A stretch of DNA of 64,000 nt from Labrenzia sp. 011 (GTDB lineage: Bacteria > Pseudomonadota > Alphaproteobacteria > Rhizobiales > Stappiaceae): assembly GCF_003075075.1 (NCBI RefSeq), contig NZ_QCYM01000011.1, positions 90,727-154,726 of the forward strand. The letters run 5' to 3'. The position numbers and the translations under genes are program-made. Numbering within the stretch: position 1 is the stretch's first letter; every line of letters begins with the position of its first letter. The notes beneath the pieces were generated by a model. That model saw only the letters and a list, made by a program, of their open reading frames with translations. It did no database searches and was not told the origin of the DNA. This document shows positions 47,397 through 55,978 of this stretch, piece by piece.

Positions 47397-48464
47397 CTAC
47401 AGTGTCAGATTCAGATCGATGATCGCACGGTTTCCGATCAGGTTCGGTCCCCAGGAAGCTTCGCTTTTGCGGGCCGAATCCGGCGGATCATCGGGATCCG
47501 CGACGCCGGCTGTCTTGATCCTGACCATATAGGGACCACCGACAGGAACGGCATAGCCGCCGCTGGAGGGAAAGCGAGACCTGTTTCGCAGGAACAGCGA
47601 GGACAGGGCATTCATCCGGCCCTGTCCGGCAATGGTTCCGATGACCGCAAGCTCGCCCTCCTTGCCGAACATCACATCCACGGGACCCGTGGCGTTTTTC
47701 CGCGTCAGCATGACGGATATCCAGGCCTGATCCTCGCGCGTGGGGCCGGCGATTTCGGCCGGCGGCTCGATCGGTCTGAAGCCGAGGGCGCGCAGGATCC
47801 TGTTCACACCCGCACTGCCGCCGGCGATGATCATGGCGGTCAGGATGTAGCCCGGAATCGTGTTTTCTTCGGGAGCGACGGGCCGTGTGTAGATGTTGAA
47901 CAGATTGGTCACCACATCCAGATGGAACATCACGACCAGGGTCAGGGCGAAGGCGAAGGCAATCAGGGCATTGGAGGAGGACGTGTTGAAAACGCGCATA
48001 TAGGGCCGCCAGCGGAAGATGAGCTGCAGACCGCTTTCCACGAGAACGGCCAGAATGAACAGGATGAAGACCGCCTTGAAGGACTCGTTGTAGATTTCGG
48101 TGCTGCCGAAGGCTCCGGGCTCTCCCCGCAGGTCGACCTTTACGGTGATGATCTCATCCGGTTTCCCGGCCAGCTTGTATGTGACGACGTCGGTGGAAAC
48201 TTCACCTTTTCCCGGTGGAAAATATATCAGCGCATTTTCGCCATCGGCGGCCTTCGGGACGACATGAACGGTGCCGTATATGGCCTCGGGGGCAAGAAAC
48301 TCTTCGGTCGACCGGACTATTTGCAGTGCTCCGTCCTGCGTTCCCTGCAGAACACCCTGGGCGAGAGCCGTCGCGCCGCTGAGCAGCGGGAGTGAAAGCA
48401 GAAGAGTCAGGATCAGCAGGAGGCCCTTCCCGGGCGGGCGAGTTACTAGGAATTTCCGGTCCAT
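47397..48464 (-). CDS. Inner-membrane protein of unknown function
   Basis: 355 aa. A signal-like first segment (GLLLILTLLLSLPLL, ending ALAQG), a periplasmic domain of about 100 residues, then three membrane helices (near 130-225: AVFILFILAVLVESGLQLIF, AFAFALTLVVMFHLDVV and YILTAMIIAGGSAGV) and a soluble C-terminal domain. No family is recognised. ATG 48464 has GGGGAA five bases upstream. It is convergent with the DUF2235 gene, 32 bp apart; a functional tie is not shown. Confidence 0.8.
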   Translation of the reverse strand: MDRKFLVTRPPGKGLLLILTLLLSLPLLSGATALAQGVLQGTQDGALQIVRSTEEFLAPEAIYGTVHVVPKAADGENALIYFPPGKGEVSTDVVTYKLAGKPDEIITVKVDLRGEPGAFGSTEIYNESFKAVFILFILAVLVESGLQLIFRWRPYMRVFNTSSSNALIAFAFALTLVVMFHLDVVTNLFNIYTRPVAPEENTIPGYILTAMIIAGGSAGVNRILRALGFRPIEPPAEIAGPTREDQAWISVMLTRKNATGPVDVMFGKEGELAVIGTIAGQGRMNALSSLFLRNRSRFPSSGGYAVPVGGPYMVRIKTAGVADPDDPPDSARKSEASWGPNLIGNRAIIDLNLTL

Positions 48465-48668
48465 GACGTTCCCCACTTTCTAAAAATGCCGGTATCTGAA
48501 ACTCCGGGTCGTTGGCGGCTCTGCAGTCACCGCAATAGAAAAATGTCTTTTGCGCGGATGACTCCGCGGCACTGAATTCGTAAACGTTCGACGTTCTGAA
48601 TTCAGTGTTGCAATTTTAAGGGGAAAAATGAAGCTGCAATATGCGCGGCCGTCGGCCGGACGTGCGGG

Positions 48669-49008
48669 CCGGCCACGCAATTCGCCGCGCAGGGGAGCAT
48701 GGTGACCGACAAGCTGCCCGGCGACACCAGGCCTGTTCAGGTCTTGCGCCCGATGCGGGGAGAGGGCAACGGCGTAGGCCGGCTCAAGTGTTTCCGCCCG
48801 AAATCAGATCGGCACGGTCTGACGACCGTGCCGATGGAAGCTGTCCGCGCCCTCATGCCGCCACGCAAGAGCAGATGCGTGTGGCCCAGGGGATGACTGC
48901 GCAGGTGAAATGAACGCCTGAAATCCGTTCAACGAGATACCCTGCTGACCAGCCGACATAAGCTGGCAATGCGCGTCGGCGGTCGGTTCAATGTCCGGCT
49001 ACCGACGC
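48669..49008 (-). repeat. Left copy of a diverged inverted repeat pair (340 bp)
   Basis: This copy matches the right copy at 50362-50605 in opposite orientation. Segment A (48669-48740) agrees at about 60 of 72 positions, segment B (48864-48972) at about 93 of 109 with no gaps, counted by eye. Between them this copy has 93 more bases than the right copy, including a 12-bp palindrome. The end facing the enclosed genes carries a hairpin GCGTCGG / CCGACGC (48973-49008). It lies between the membrane-protein gene and the stop codon at 49019. No coding family is recognised; the 204 bases to its left (48465-48668) hold no clear gene. Confidence 0.75.
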
Positions 49009-49018
49009 CCGAACCTGT

Positions 49019-49534
49019 TTAGCGTGGCGGGTTCACAACGATGTAATTTACTGTCGTGCCCTGGTACTGCGGTGCGTACCAGGCGTTGCCGCATTGCTGA
49101 TAGACAATGCCGTTGACGACCACCTGGGAACAACCGGAGGGAAGCGACGCGACGATCGTGCCAACTGCGACAGCCGTTGCGGTAATGGCAGCTGCCCTTG
49201 CTACCGGATGGTGGCGATGGTCATAGTAATGATTGTCAACATTGACGTTGGTGTTCCGGTTAACATTTACGTCAACGTTCTTCTGATTCACCACGGTATT
49301 ATTGTTGTTGTTGCGGTTCACCACTGTTTTGTTCCGGTTAACCGAGGTGTTGTTGACTTGGTTGTGACCACCGCCCGCACGGTTGTTCACGGTGTGGCGT
49401 CCGCCACCTCCACCGCCGCCACGATGACCACCTCCACGGGCTTCCGCCTGGTCGGTGCTGGCAACATGGACCGTCGCCGGAACGAGGCCGTAAATCAGGA
49501 ATGCCGAAAGGGTTGATAACAGGATTTTGCGCAT
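49019..49534 (-). CDS. Secreted Gly/Asn/His-rich protein
   Basis: 171 aa from ATG 49534 with GGGAGG upstream. A signal peptide covers the first 30 residues or so (ending about ADQAEA). Then come a Gly/His tract (RGGGHRGGGGGGGRH), an Asn-rich stretch of about 60 residues made of NN, NVN and NRN units, and a hydrophobic segment (AAAITATAVAVGTIVASLP). The C-terminal module has two Cys (SGCSQVVVNGIVYQQCGNAW) followed by YAPQYQGTTVNYIVV. This C-terminal pattern recurs in small envelope proteins paired with DUF2092 genes. Function is unknown. Confidence 0.82.
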   Translation of the reverse strand: MRKILLSTLSAFLIYGLVPATVHVASTDQAEARGGGHRGGGGGGGRHTVNNRAGGGHNQVNNTSVNRNKTVVNRNNNNNTVVNQKNVDVNVNRNTNVNVDNHYYDHRHHPVARAAAITATAVAVGTIVASLPSGCSQVVVNGIVYQQCGNAWYAPQYQGTTVNYIVVNPPR

Positions 49535-49553
49535 GATCGGTTGTCCTCCCGGA

Positions 49554-50327
49554 TTATTGGTCTGCGGTTTCTGCAGAGTAGATACGGATCTTTTCAGCTC
49601 CCTCCGGCGGAGCGAAACTGAAGACCGATGCATCGAACGTGGCTTCAGGGGTCATGTCGATGACAGCTGAATATTGAGGTCTGGCAGGCTGTGTCAGGTC
49701 GACAATGGACAGCTTGCAAGGAAGCTTCTTGTCTCCTTGCGTGATCCAGATCTGCCAGCTCACATCGTCCTGGGCGAAGACATACTGGTCGCAAAGGCGG
49801 CCACCGATATTCGCAGGTCCGACCATGGTGGCAGCCGTTACATCGGCGAGATTGTCCTCATCGGTTCCCCAGAAGAACAGATCCGCAAGCGGGAACTGAA
49901 GATCATGCTTTTCGGCAGCCTTTTGCAACGTTTCGCGGATTGTCGCGGGAGCCTCGAACTGGGCGTAGTAACCGAGCGTTTCGCCGTAGACCGTAACCGT
50001 CTTACCGTCATAGGTGATGCTGCGATGAAGATCCGCGCCTTCAATTTCGGCGCGCAAGCCGTCCGGAAGACGTGCAGAAATCGTGAGTTCCTCGTTTCTT
50101 TGAACGAGAACGCCGTCGCCGACGACATCGTCATAGGCAACGTCGGCGTGAATGCCGAAACTTTTCAGTTCACGCAGCTGCTTGCCCATTTCGGATACGG
50201 CGGCAATGGCCGTCTGCGTTGCCTTGTCATCGGAACTGTCCGCCGCCATTGCAGCGGGGGTCTGTCCAAGCGCGGCCAACAGACCGACAAGAACAGGGAC
50301 GGAAGCATTCCTTCCGGTATTTGTCAT
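49554..50327 (-). CDS. Secreted DUF2092 protein
   Basis: 257 aa. A signal peptide (LVGLLAALGQTPAAMAADS) precedes a beta-rich periplasmic domain of the DUF2092 type, which resembles LolA-like lipoprotein carriers: an amphipathic N-terminal helix (AVSEMGKQLRELKSF), then strands ending VIDMTPEATFDASVFSF, close to the family end. GGAGG precedes the ATG. It is cotranscribed with the Asn/Gly-rich gene 19 bp downstream. Function is unknown. Confidence 0.88.
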   Translation of the reverse strand: MTNTGRNASVPVLVGLLAALGQTPAAMAADSSDDKATQTAIAAVSEMGKQLRELKSFGIHADVAYDDVVGDGVLVQRNEELTISARLPDGLRAEIEGADLHRSITYDGKTVTVYGETLGYYAQFEAPATIRETLQKAAEKHDLQFPLADLFFWGTDEDNLADVTAATMVGPANIGGRLCDQYVFAQDDVSWQIWITQGDKKLPCKLSIVDLTQPARPQYSAVIDMTPEATFDASVFSFAPPEGAEKIRIYSAETADQ

Positions 50328-50361
50328 TCCTACCTCCAGATATGTGTTCAGAAAAACCTAG

Positions 50362-50634
50362 CCGCGCCGTGACATTCGATCAGTTACGGCGCGGGCATTG
50401 CCAACTTATGTTGGCCGGTCAGCAGGGTATCTCGTTAAACGGGTATCAGGCGTTCATTTCAGTTGTGCAGTGTTCCCTCACGCCGCACGCATCTGCTCTT
50501 GCGCGCGCGATGATCGGCAACGGGGACAAGGGCGTGAACAGGCCTGGTGTTGCCGGGCAGCCTGTCGGTCATCACGCTCCCGGGCTCGCCGGATTGGGTG
50601 GCCAGCTAAAACGGGTCAACAAGTTGGCAATGCC
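50362..50634 (+). repeat. Right copy of the inverted repeat pair, with 14-bp terminal inverted repeats
   Basis: Opposite-orientation match of the copy at 48669-49008. The inner end carries a 9-bp hairpin (CCGCGCCGT / ACGGCGCGG, 50362-50394). Perfect 14-bp inverted repeats GGCATTGCCAACTT (50394-50407) and AAGTTGGCAATGCC (50621-50634) bound a 241-bp unit, the usual shape of a small non-autonomous element; no target duplication is evident. An open frame (ATG 50408 to stop 50711-50713, 101 codons) crosses it without a ribosome-binding site. The 255 bases to its right (50635-50889) hold nothing recognised. Confidence 0.7.
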
Positions 50635-50889
50635 TTTTGTCCGCATAAAAAGTGTGTCCTCTCGAGGGGCTGTTTTCATAAGAAATGCATATGAAAAGGG
50701 GAAAACTGATTGATCTTGGAGTGGTGAAACATCCGATTTGCGTTCCGTGCGCAGGATGCTCCGGTGAAAAGCGTCATCTGAACTTTACGGACGGCCGGAA
50801 CCCGCCGCCATCCGAATAACACCCTACAGCTTTTGCGAATCTTGTGTCGACTTCATGGCAACGACGGATTTTCGGACCGGTTCGGGTCC

Positions 50890-51627
50890 TCACGCCCAGA
50901 TTGCCATTCTCAATCCGCGCCCGTCCCGCCGATAGTCTTTCGGAAAGGGTTCGGCCTGCCCCATTAGAATCCGCTCGGCGATCAGGCAATTGGCGGCCGC
51001 GTCCAGAAGGTCGTCGCGTCCGCAGCCGGGCGGCGGCTTCTGGTCGAGGAAGGCCCGGTCGAGGCCCTTGGAGACCAGCAGATCCCGCCGCTGATCGAGA
51101 CCGTCCGGATTGGCGCGGCTTCTGATCTTCTTCGGCAGGCTCATTTCCGTTTCGCCGTTGAGCCGCCAGAACGCCAGCTCCGGGTGAACCTCATGAACGC
51201 GGGCCTCGAGCTCGGGTGTCATCAGGGCGTCGATCTCGCGGATCTTCGGGAACAGGTGGAAGCACTGCCTGGAGACCTTTTTCGGCGGATCCGATGTTTC
51301 CAGTGCTGTCTCGCAGGCCGCCGGGTAGTCCTCCTCGTAGACGGCTGCGCGCGAGGGGACAGTGAAAACGGAGGACTGTCGCTGGCCCAGGTGCCGGCGG
51401 GCCGCCTTTTCCGGGCCGCGCCCGGCAGGCCCGACCCGATCGGGCAGACCGATAGGCATGTCGACCGCGATGATGTCCACCAAGGGGACAAGGACGAGCA
51501 GGTCCGCGAAGCGCGGAAAAAGCCGGAGTTCCAGAGTGTCGGGGATCTTCGGAACGCGCAGGACGGCGATCCAGCCGGCCCTGCAGCCGTCGACACCGGC
51601 AACCCGCACTCGGGAATGCTCAGGCAC
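50890..51627 (-). CDS. DUF429 family protein (RNase H-like fold)
   Basis: 245 aa. The opening VAGVDGCRAGWIAV and IIAVDMPIGLPD, followed by SSVFTVPSRAAVYEEDY and EVHPELAFWRLNG, match the DUF429 predicted RNase H-like family; the Asp residues in the first two blocks would form the metal site. The end DDLLDAAANCLIAERI is also typical. The start at 51627 overlaps the pyridoxal kinase gene by 8 bp, so the pair is cotranscribed. Function is not established. Confidence 0.88.
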   Translation of the reverse strand: MPEHSRVRVAGVDGCRAGWIAVLRVPKIPDTLELRLFPRFADLLVLVPLVDIIAVDMPIGLPDRVGPAGRGPEKAARRHLGQRQSSVFTVPSRAAVYEEDYPAACETALETSDPPKKVSRQCFHLFPKIREIDALMTPELEARVHEVHPELAFWRLNGETEMSLPKKIRSRANPDGLDQRRDLLVSKGLDRAFLDQKPPPGCGRDDLLDAAANCLIAERILMGQAEPFPKDYRRDGRGLRMAIWA

Positions 51628-52531
51628 GGGACCTTGATTCCAGTACCCGGCGCGAGGTCACCAGCGCCATGGCCCGGACCACCGATTGCTGTTCCTCGGC
51701 GAAGAGCAATTCGTCGGCGCCCTTCTTGACACTTCTGGCCACCAGTTCGAAGACGGAGGCCGCGGCACGTTTCAGCGCTTCCTCGTCGTCCAGCCCTGCC
51801 AGCAGATTGGTGAGGAACAATCCGGCGATCAAATCGCCGGTGCCCTTGGGGGGATCGGCAATGACCGCATGTTCGGTGGCGACGGCGCCACGCGGTCCGG
51901 CCAGCAGATTGGCGATGGCATTGCGGCGGAGCGCCGGAGAGGAGGTGACGACGACGCGCTCGTTGCCGAGAAGGCGCGCTGCGGCCAGTGCCTGGAGTTC
52001 GCTTTCGATCTCCCGCCCGGTCAGCCAGCCGAGTTCGAAGCGGTTGGGTGTGACGATATCGGCCATCGGGATCAACCGGTCCCGAACGGCCTCGGCGGTT
52101 GCCTCGGGGACGTAGAGCCCGCTGCCCCCGTTCGCGGGAAAATCGCCGATCACCGGGTCGCAGAGATAGAGAGCCTGCGGATTGGCCTTCCTGACCGCCT
52201 GCACGATGCCTTCAATGGCACTGGCCTGTTCGGCATTGCCCAGATATCCGGAGATGACGGCACCGATTTCGCCAAGTCCCGGAGCCCTGGCAAGGTCTTC
52301 GGCAATGGCGGCGAAGGCATCGGTCGGCGGAACGATCCGCGTGCCCTTGCCCTGTCCCGGGTGCCAGGGCAGAAGAATGGTCGGCAGGAACCAGACCTCG
52401 TGGCCGACCCGTTCCAGGGCGAAGGTCAGCCCGCGACCACTGATGCCGCCACGCACGACCTGGGAGGTGATGACAAGGATCGGCTGCTTCTGCGGCACGG
52501 GAGAGCCCGGCTGTTGTGTCATCGTCGGCAT
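51620..52531 (-). CDS. pdxY: Pyridoxal kinase (PdxY/PdxK family)
   Basis: 303 aa ribokinase-fold enzyme phosphorylating pyridoxal for PLP salvage. It carries SQVVRGGISGRGLTFALERVG (the PdxY opening in shortened form), LYLCDPVIGD, IVTPNRFELGWLTG, and the catalytic anion hole GTGDLIAGLFL with its Asp. The start may be ATG 52531 or 52522. It lies 12 bp behind ispG on the same strand. Confidence 0.9.
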   Translation of the reverse strand: MPTMTQQPGSPVPQKQPILVITSQVVRGGISGRGLTFALERVGHEVWFLPTILLPWHPGQGKGTRIVPPTDAFAAIAEDLARAPGLGEIGAVISGYLGNAEQASAIEGIVQAVRKANPQALYLCDPVIGDFPANGGSGLYVPEATAEAVRDRLIPMADIVTPNRFELGWLTGREIESELQALAAARLLGNERVVVTSSPALRRNAIANLLAGPRGAVATEHAVIADPPKGTGDLIAGLFLTNLLAGLDDEEALKRAAASVFELVARSVKKGADELLFAEEQQSVVRAMALVTSRRVLESRSRA

Positions 52532-52543
52532 CTTTCTGGCGGA

Positions 52544-53803
52544 TCAGGCGGCGTCTGAAGAGGATTTTCTGCCGGCGCCGTAGCGTTTCTCGATATAGTC
52601 CAGCACCATTTTCTTGAATTCGTCGGCAATGCCCGGCCCGCGCAGGGTGGTGACCTTCTCGCCGTCGACGAAAACCGGTGCGGAAGGGGTTTCGCCGGTG
52701 CCGGGCAGGGAAATGCCGATGTCGGCGTGTTTGGATTCGCCGGGCCCGTTGACGATACAGCCCATCACCGCGACGTTGAGGCTTTCGACGCCGGGATATT
52801 CCTCGCGCCATTTCGGCATGGACTCGCGGATATGGTCCTGAATGTCGCCGGCCAGTTCCTGGAACACGGTCGAGGTGGTGCGGCCGCAGCCGGGGCAGGC
52901 GGCGACAACCGGAACGAAGGCGCGAAAGCCCATCACCTGCAGCAGCTCCTGGGCAACCTGCACCTCGCGGGTGCGGTCGCCGCCGGGCTCCGGCGTCAGC
53001 GACACGCGAATGGTGTCGCCGATGCCCTGCTGCAGCAGGATGCCCATGGAGGCGGCCGAGGAGACAATGCCCTTGGTGCCCATGCCGGCTTCCGTCAGGC
53101 CGAGGTGAAGCGCGTAGTCGCAGCGGCGGGCCAGATCGGCATAAACGGCGATCAGGTCCTGCACCTGGCTGACCTTGGCCGACAGGATGATCCTGTCACG
53201 GCCCATTCCGAGGGCTTCGGCGCGTTCGCCCGACAGCAGTCCGGACTGGATGATCGCCTCGCGCATGACGGCGCCGGCCGAAACCGGCTTGGCGCTGTTC
53301 GCGTTCTCGTCCATCAGCCTGGTCAGCAGCTCCTGGTCCAGCGAGCCCCAGTTGACGCCGATGCGCACCGGCTTGTCGTGCTTCAGGGCGATCTCGATGA
53401 TCTGGGAGAACTGGGTGTCGCGCTTGGCCTTGAAGCCGACATTGCCCGGATTGATGCGGTACTTGTCGAGCGCCCTGGCGCAGTCGGGATAGTCGCTCAG
53501 GAGCTTGTGGCCGATATAGTGGAAATCCCCGACCAGCGGCACATCGATACCGAGGCGGTCCAGACGTTCGCGGATGCGCGGCACCTGGGCGGCGGCCTCG
53601 GGTCGGTCGACGGTGATGCGCACGATTTCCGACCCGGCCCGGGCGAGGGCCGAAACCTGGGCGACGGTCGCGTCCGCGTCGGCGGTGTCGGTATTGGTCA
53701 TCGACTGAACGGCAACCGGCGCGTCGCCGCCGACCATCACGTTGCCGACCATCACGCCAACCGATTTGCGCCGGGCCAGGGGTTTTGCAAAATCATCAAT
53801 CAT
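52544..53803 (-). CDS. ispG: 4-hydroxy-3-methylbut-2-en-1-yl diphosphate synthase (IspG/GcpE)
   Basis: 419 aa iron-sulfur enzyme making HMBPP in the MEP isoprenoid pathway. The N-terminal TIM barrel starts [20 protein letters not shown]; the C-terminal Fe-S domain has [13 protein letters not shown] and [17 protein letters not shown], giving the cluster cysteines and Glu. ATG 53803 gives the usual alphaproteobacterial start; an in-frame extension to 54001 is non-conserved. First gene of the run ispG-pdxY-DUF429. Confidence 0.96.
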   Translation of the reverse strand: MIDDFAKPLARRKSVGVMVGNVMVGGDAPVAVQSMTNTDTADADATVAQVSALARAGSEIVRITVDRPEAAAQVPRIRERLDRLGIDVPLVGDFHYIGHKLLSDYPDCARALDKYRINPGNVGFKAKRDTQFSQIIEIALKHDKPVRIGVNWGSLDQELLTRLMDENANSAKPVSAGAVMREAIIQSGLLSGERAEALGMGRDRIILSAKVSQVQDLIAVYADLARRCDYALHLGLTEAGMGTKGIVSSAASMGILLQQGIGDTIRVSLTPEPGGDRTREVQVAQELLQVMGFRAFVPVVAACPGCGRTTSTVFQELAGDIQDHIRESMPKWREEYPGVESLNVAVMGCIVNGPGESKHADIGISLPGTGETPSAPVFVDGEKVTTLRGPGIADEFKKMVLDYIEKRYGAGRKSSSDAA

Positions 53804-54048
53804 CACGGGAACCACAGGGTCATGGGAACTGAGTTCATGGACACATACATGAGGGAACTCGGTCCGGTTTTCCAGCGCATGATTAGGGGTTGAGGCGAAA
53901 AAGGGCAATGGGGGCGGAGCCGGCAGGGCGAAACCGGCGGATTTACGCCGCGCCTGAAGGCGCCGGGACCGGTCCGATGCGGTGCTGGCGCGGCCCGGCA
54001 AAATCGCTATTCTTCCGCAAGCCTGATCAAACCCTGCGAGGGCAGTTC

Positions 54049-54951
54049 ATGTTCATCACGGTTCTGGAACGCTCACTGTCTCTGGCACAGCACAATATCG
54101 GAACGCTGCTGCGGACCGGCTGGGCCTATATCCTGCTGCTGGTCGCCCTCAATTTCGCCATCGGCGGTACGCTGATGCCGGAAAGCGGGTTCACGACCGT
54201 GTCCTACATGACCGAACCGGTCGCGGCGGCCGATGAAGGTGCCTTGCGCGCCCTGGCGGCGGTCGCCAATCTGCTGGTCGGCTTTTCGATCGCCATTGCC
54301 TATGTCCGCCGGATTCTGATCGATGCGCGCGATTTTCCGCTCACCTTCGGCGGACGCACCGTTCGGGTGATTCTCAACCAGATCGTTCTCACGCTGATCG
54401 GCCTGCTGTCGCTCGTCCCTCTTGCGATCGTCGCGCTGCTGCTTGCGGCGGTGACCGCCGGCGCCGGCCTGCTGCTTTTCGTTCTGGCGCCCTTCATCGC
54501 ACTGATGGTGGTCCAGCGCTTCTCGGTCATTCTGCCCGCAGCCGCGCTGGACGACCCGCTCACCCTGAGAGAAAGCTGGCGGGCGACCTCCGGGCTCGGC
54601 TGGGCCATGGCGTTTTCGGCCCTGATCATGAGCCTGCTTGCCGGGTTCCTGGTGTTCGTCTGGATGCTGCTGCTGGGCATCAGCGACGGGATTGTGCCCG
54701 CGAGCGCACTCTGGCAGCAGATCCGTTCGGCAATCTTTCCCATGGGCACGATGCTGATTCTGGTCTGGGCCTTCGCCAGCCTTCATGCCACATTTTACGG
54801 ATTGATCCGCGACCGTTTCGCCGCGCGTCTCGGCCTCAGGCCTGCCGACTACACGCAAGCCGAAGACCATAGGACCGCCGCCAGGGCGCGTGCCCGCAGG
54901 GCTGTCGATGGTGTCCGGCGCCTGCGCCGCCGGAATGCCGACCGGCCCTGA
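54049..54951 (+). CDS. Multi-pass membrane protein of unknown function
   Basis: 300 aa with about six hydrophobic helices (e.g. IVLTLIGLLSLVPLAIVALL, GAGLLLFVLAPFIALMVV) and an Arg-rich C-terminal tail (RARARRAVDGVRRLRRR). GAGGG precedes ATG 54049. The segment SLRESW-like LTLRESWRATSGLGWAM recalls the DUF7847/YciC-type membrane proteins, as in the gene at 34586. Function is unknown; single gene, divergent from ispG. Confidence 0.78.
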   Translation: MFITVLERSLSLAQHNIGTLLRTGWAYILLLVALNFAIGGTLMPESGFTTVSYMTEPVAAADEGALRALAAVANLLVGFSIAIAYVRRILIDARDFPLTFGGRTVRVILNQIVLTLIGLLSLVPLAIVALLLAAVTAGAGLLLFVLAPFIALMVVQRFSVILPAAALDDPLTLRESWRATSGLGWAMAFSALIMSLLAGFLVFVWMLLLGISDGIVPASALWQQIRSAIFPMGTMLILVWAFASLHATFYGLIRDRFAARLGLRPADYTQAEDHRTAARARARRAVDGVRRLRRRNADRP

Positions 54952-55065
54952 GGGACAGGGGCGCGCAACTGCGTCATTGTCACTCCGGAGTATTGCGATG
55001 TTGCGGTGCGGCACCAACTGGTGAAATGATGCGCCTGAATTTCATAACGTCCTGGGAGATCCATC

Positions 55066-55848
55066 ATGCTTTCCAACAAAACCGCCGTCGTCACCGGCTC
55101 CACTTCGGGCATAGGCCTCGGGTATGCCCGGGCCTTCGCGGAAAAAGGGGCCAATGTGGTCATCAACGGTCTGGGCGATGCGGCCGAGATCGAGCGCACC
55201 CGTGCGGCCATCGAGGCCGATTTCGGTGTCCGCTGCTCCTATTCCGCCGCCAACATGCTCAAGGGTGACGAGATTGCCGGCATGATCGCCGATGCGGAGA
55301 AGGAATTCGGGTCCGTCGATGTCCTGGTCAACAATGCGGGCATCCAGTTCGTTTCTCCGGTGGACGAGTTTCCGATCGAAAAATGGGACGCGATCATTGC
55401 TATCAACCTGACGTCGGCGTTCCACACCACCCGGGCAGCCCTTCCGGGCATGAAGGAACGGGGATGGGGCAGGATCATCAACACAGCCTCGGCGCATGCG
55501 CTGGTCGCATCGCCGTTCAAATCCGCCTATGTGTCCGCCAAACACGGCATTGCCGGCCTGACCAAGACGGTTGCGCTGGAAGTGGCCGAGCATGGGATCA
55601 CCGTGAATGCGATCTGTCCCGGCTACGTCTGGACGCCGCTGGTGGAAGCGCAGATCCCCGACACGATGAAGGCGCGCAACATGACCGAGGAGGAGGTCAA
55701 GAAAGACGTGATGCTGGCCGCCCAGCCGACAAAGCAGTTCGTGACCATCGAGCAGGTCGCCGCCTTTGCCGTGTTCCTGTGTTCCGATTCCGCCTCTTCG
55801 ATCACCGGCTCCATTCTGCCGATCGACGGCGGGTGGACGGCGCAATAA
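55066..55848 (+). CDS. bdhA: D-3-hydroxybutyrate dehydrogenase (BdhA, SDR family)
   Basis: 260 aa NAD-dependent short-chain dehydrogenase. The cofactor motif is TGSTSGIG, then NNAG, the catalytic S142, Y155 and K159 (YVSAK), and the C-terminal SDR end ITGSILPIDGGWTAQ. The segment GYVWTPLVEAQIPDTMKARN is typical of 3-hydroxybutyrate dehydrogenases. It oxidises 3-hydroxybutyrate from PHB breakdown to acetoacetate. A patatin gene follows 130 bp downstream, a pairing common in PHB-related loci of this group. Confidence 0.94.
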   Translation: MLSNKTAVVTGSTSGIGLGYARAFAEKGANVVINGLGDAAEIERTRAAIEADFGVRCSYSAANMLKGDEIAGMIADAEKEFGSVDVLVNNAGIQFVSPVDEFPIEKWDAIIAINLTSAFHTTRAALPGMKERGWGRIINTASAHALVASPFKSAYVSAKHGIAGLTKTVALEVAEHGITVNAICPGYVWTPLVEAQIPDTMKARNMTEEEVKKDVMLAAQPTKQFVTIEQVAAFAVFLCSDSASSITGSILPIDGGWTAQ

Positions 55849-55978
55849 TCACCCGTCCGGGTGACGGATCTGCGGCCGGTGCGGATCGGAGATCCGTCGT
55901 TCTAATTCGGGCATGCCGTCCGCACGCACGCGGACGCAGATGTTCCGGGCCTTCGGAAGAGGCCAAAGGAGGACCGTG

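Noticed and set aside
49290..49400. Tandem-looking GTTGTT/GTTCCGGTTAAC repeats, considered as a CRISPR or VNTR
   Set aside because: They are the Asn codons of the low-complexity protein; there are no regular spacers.
50398..50694. Alternative 98-codon frame over the right repeat copy
   Set aside because: Its differences from the left copy are less silent than in the neighbouring frame and it lacks a ribosome-binding site.
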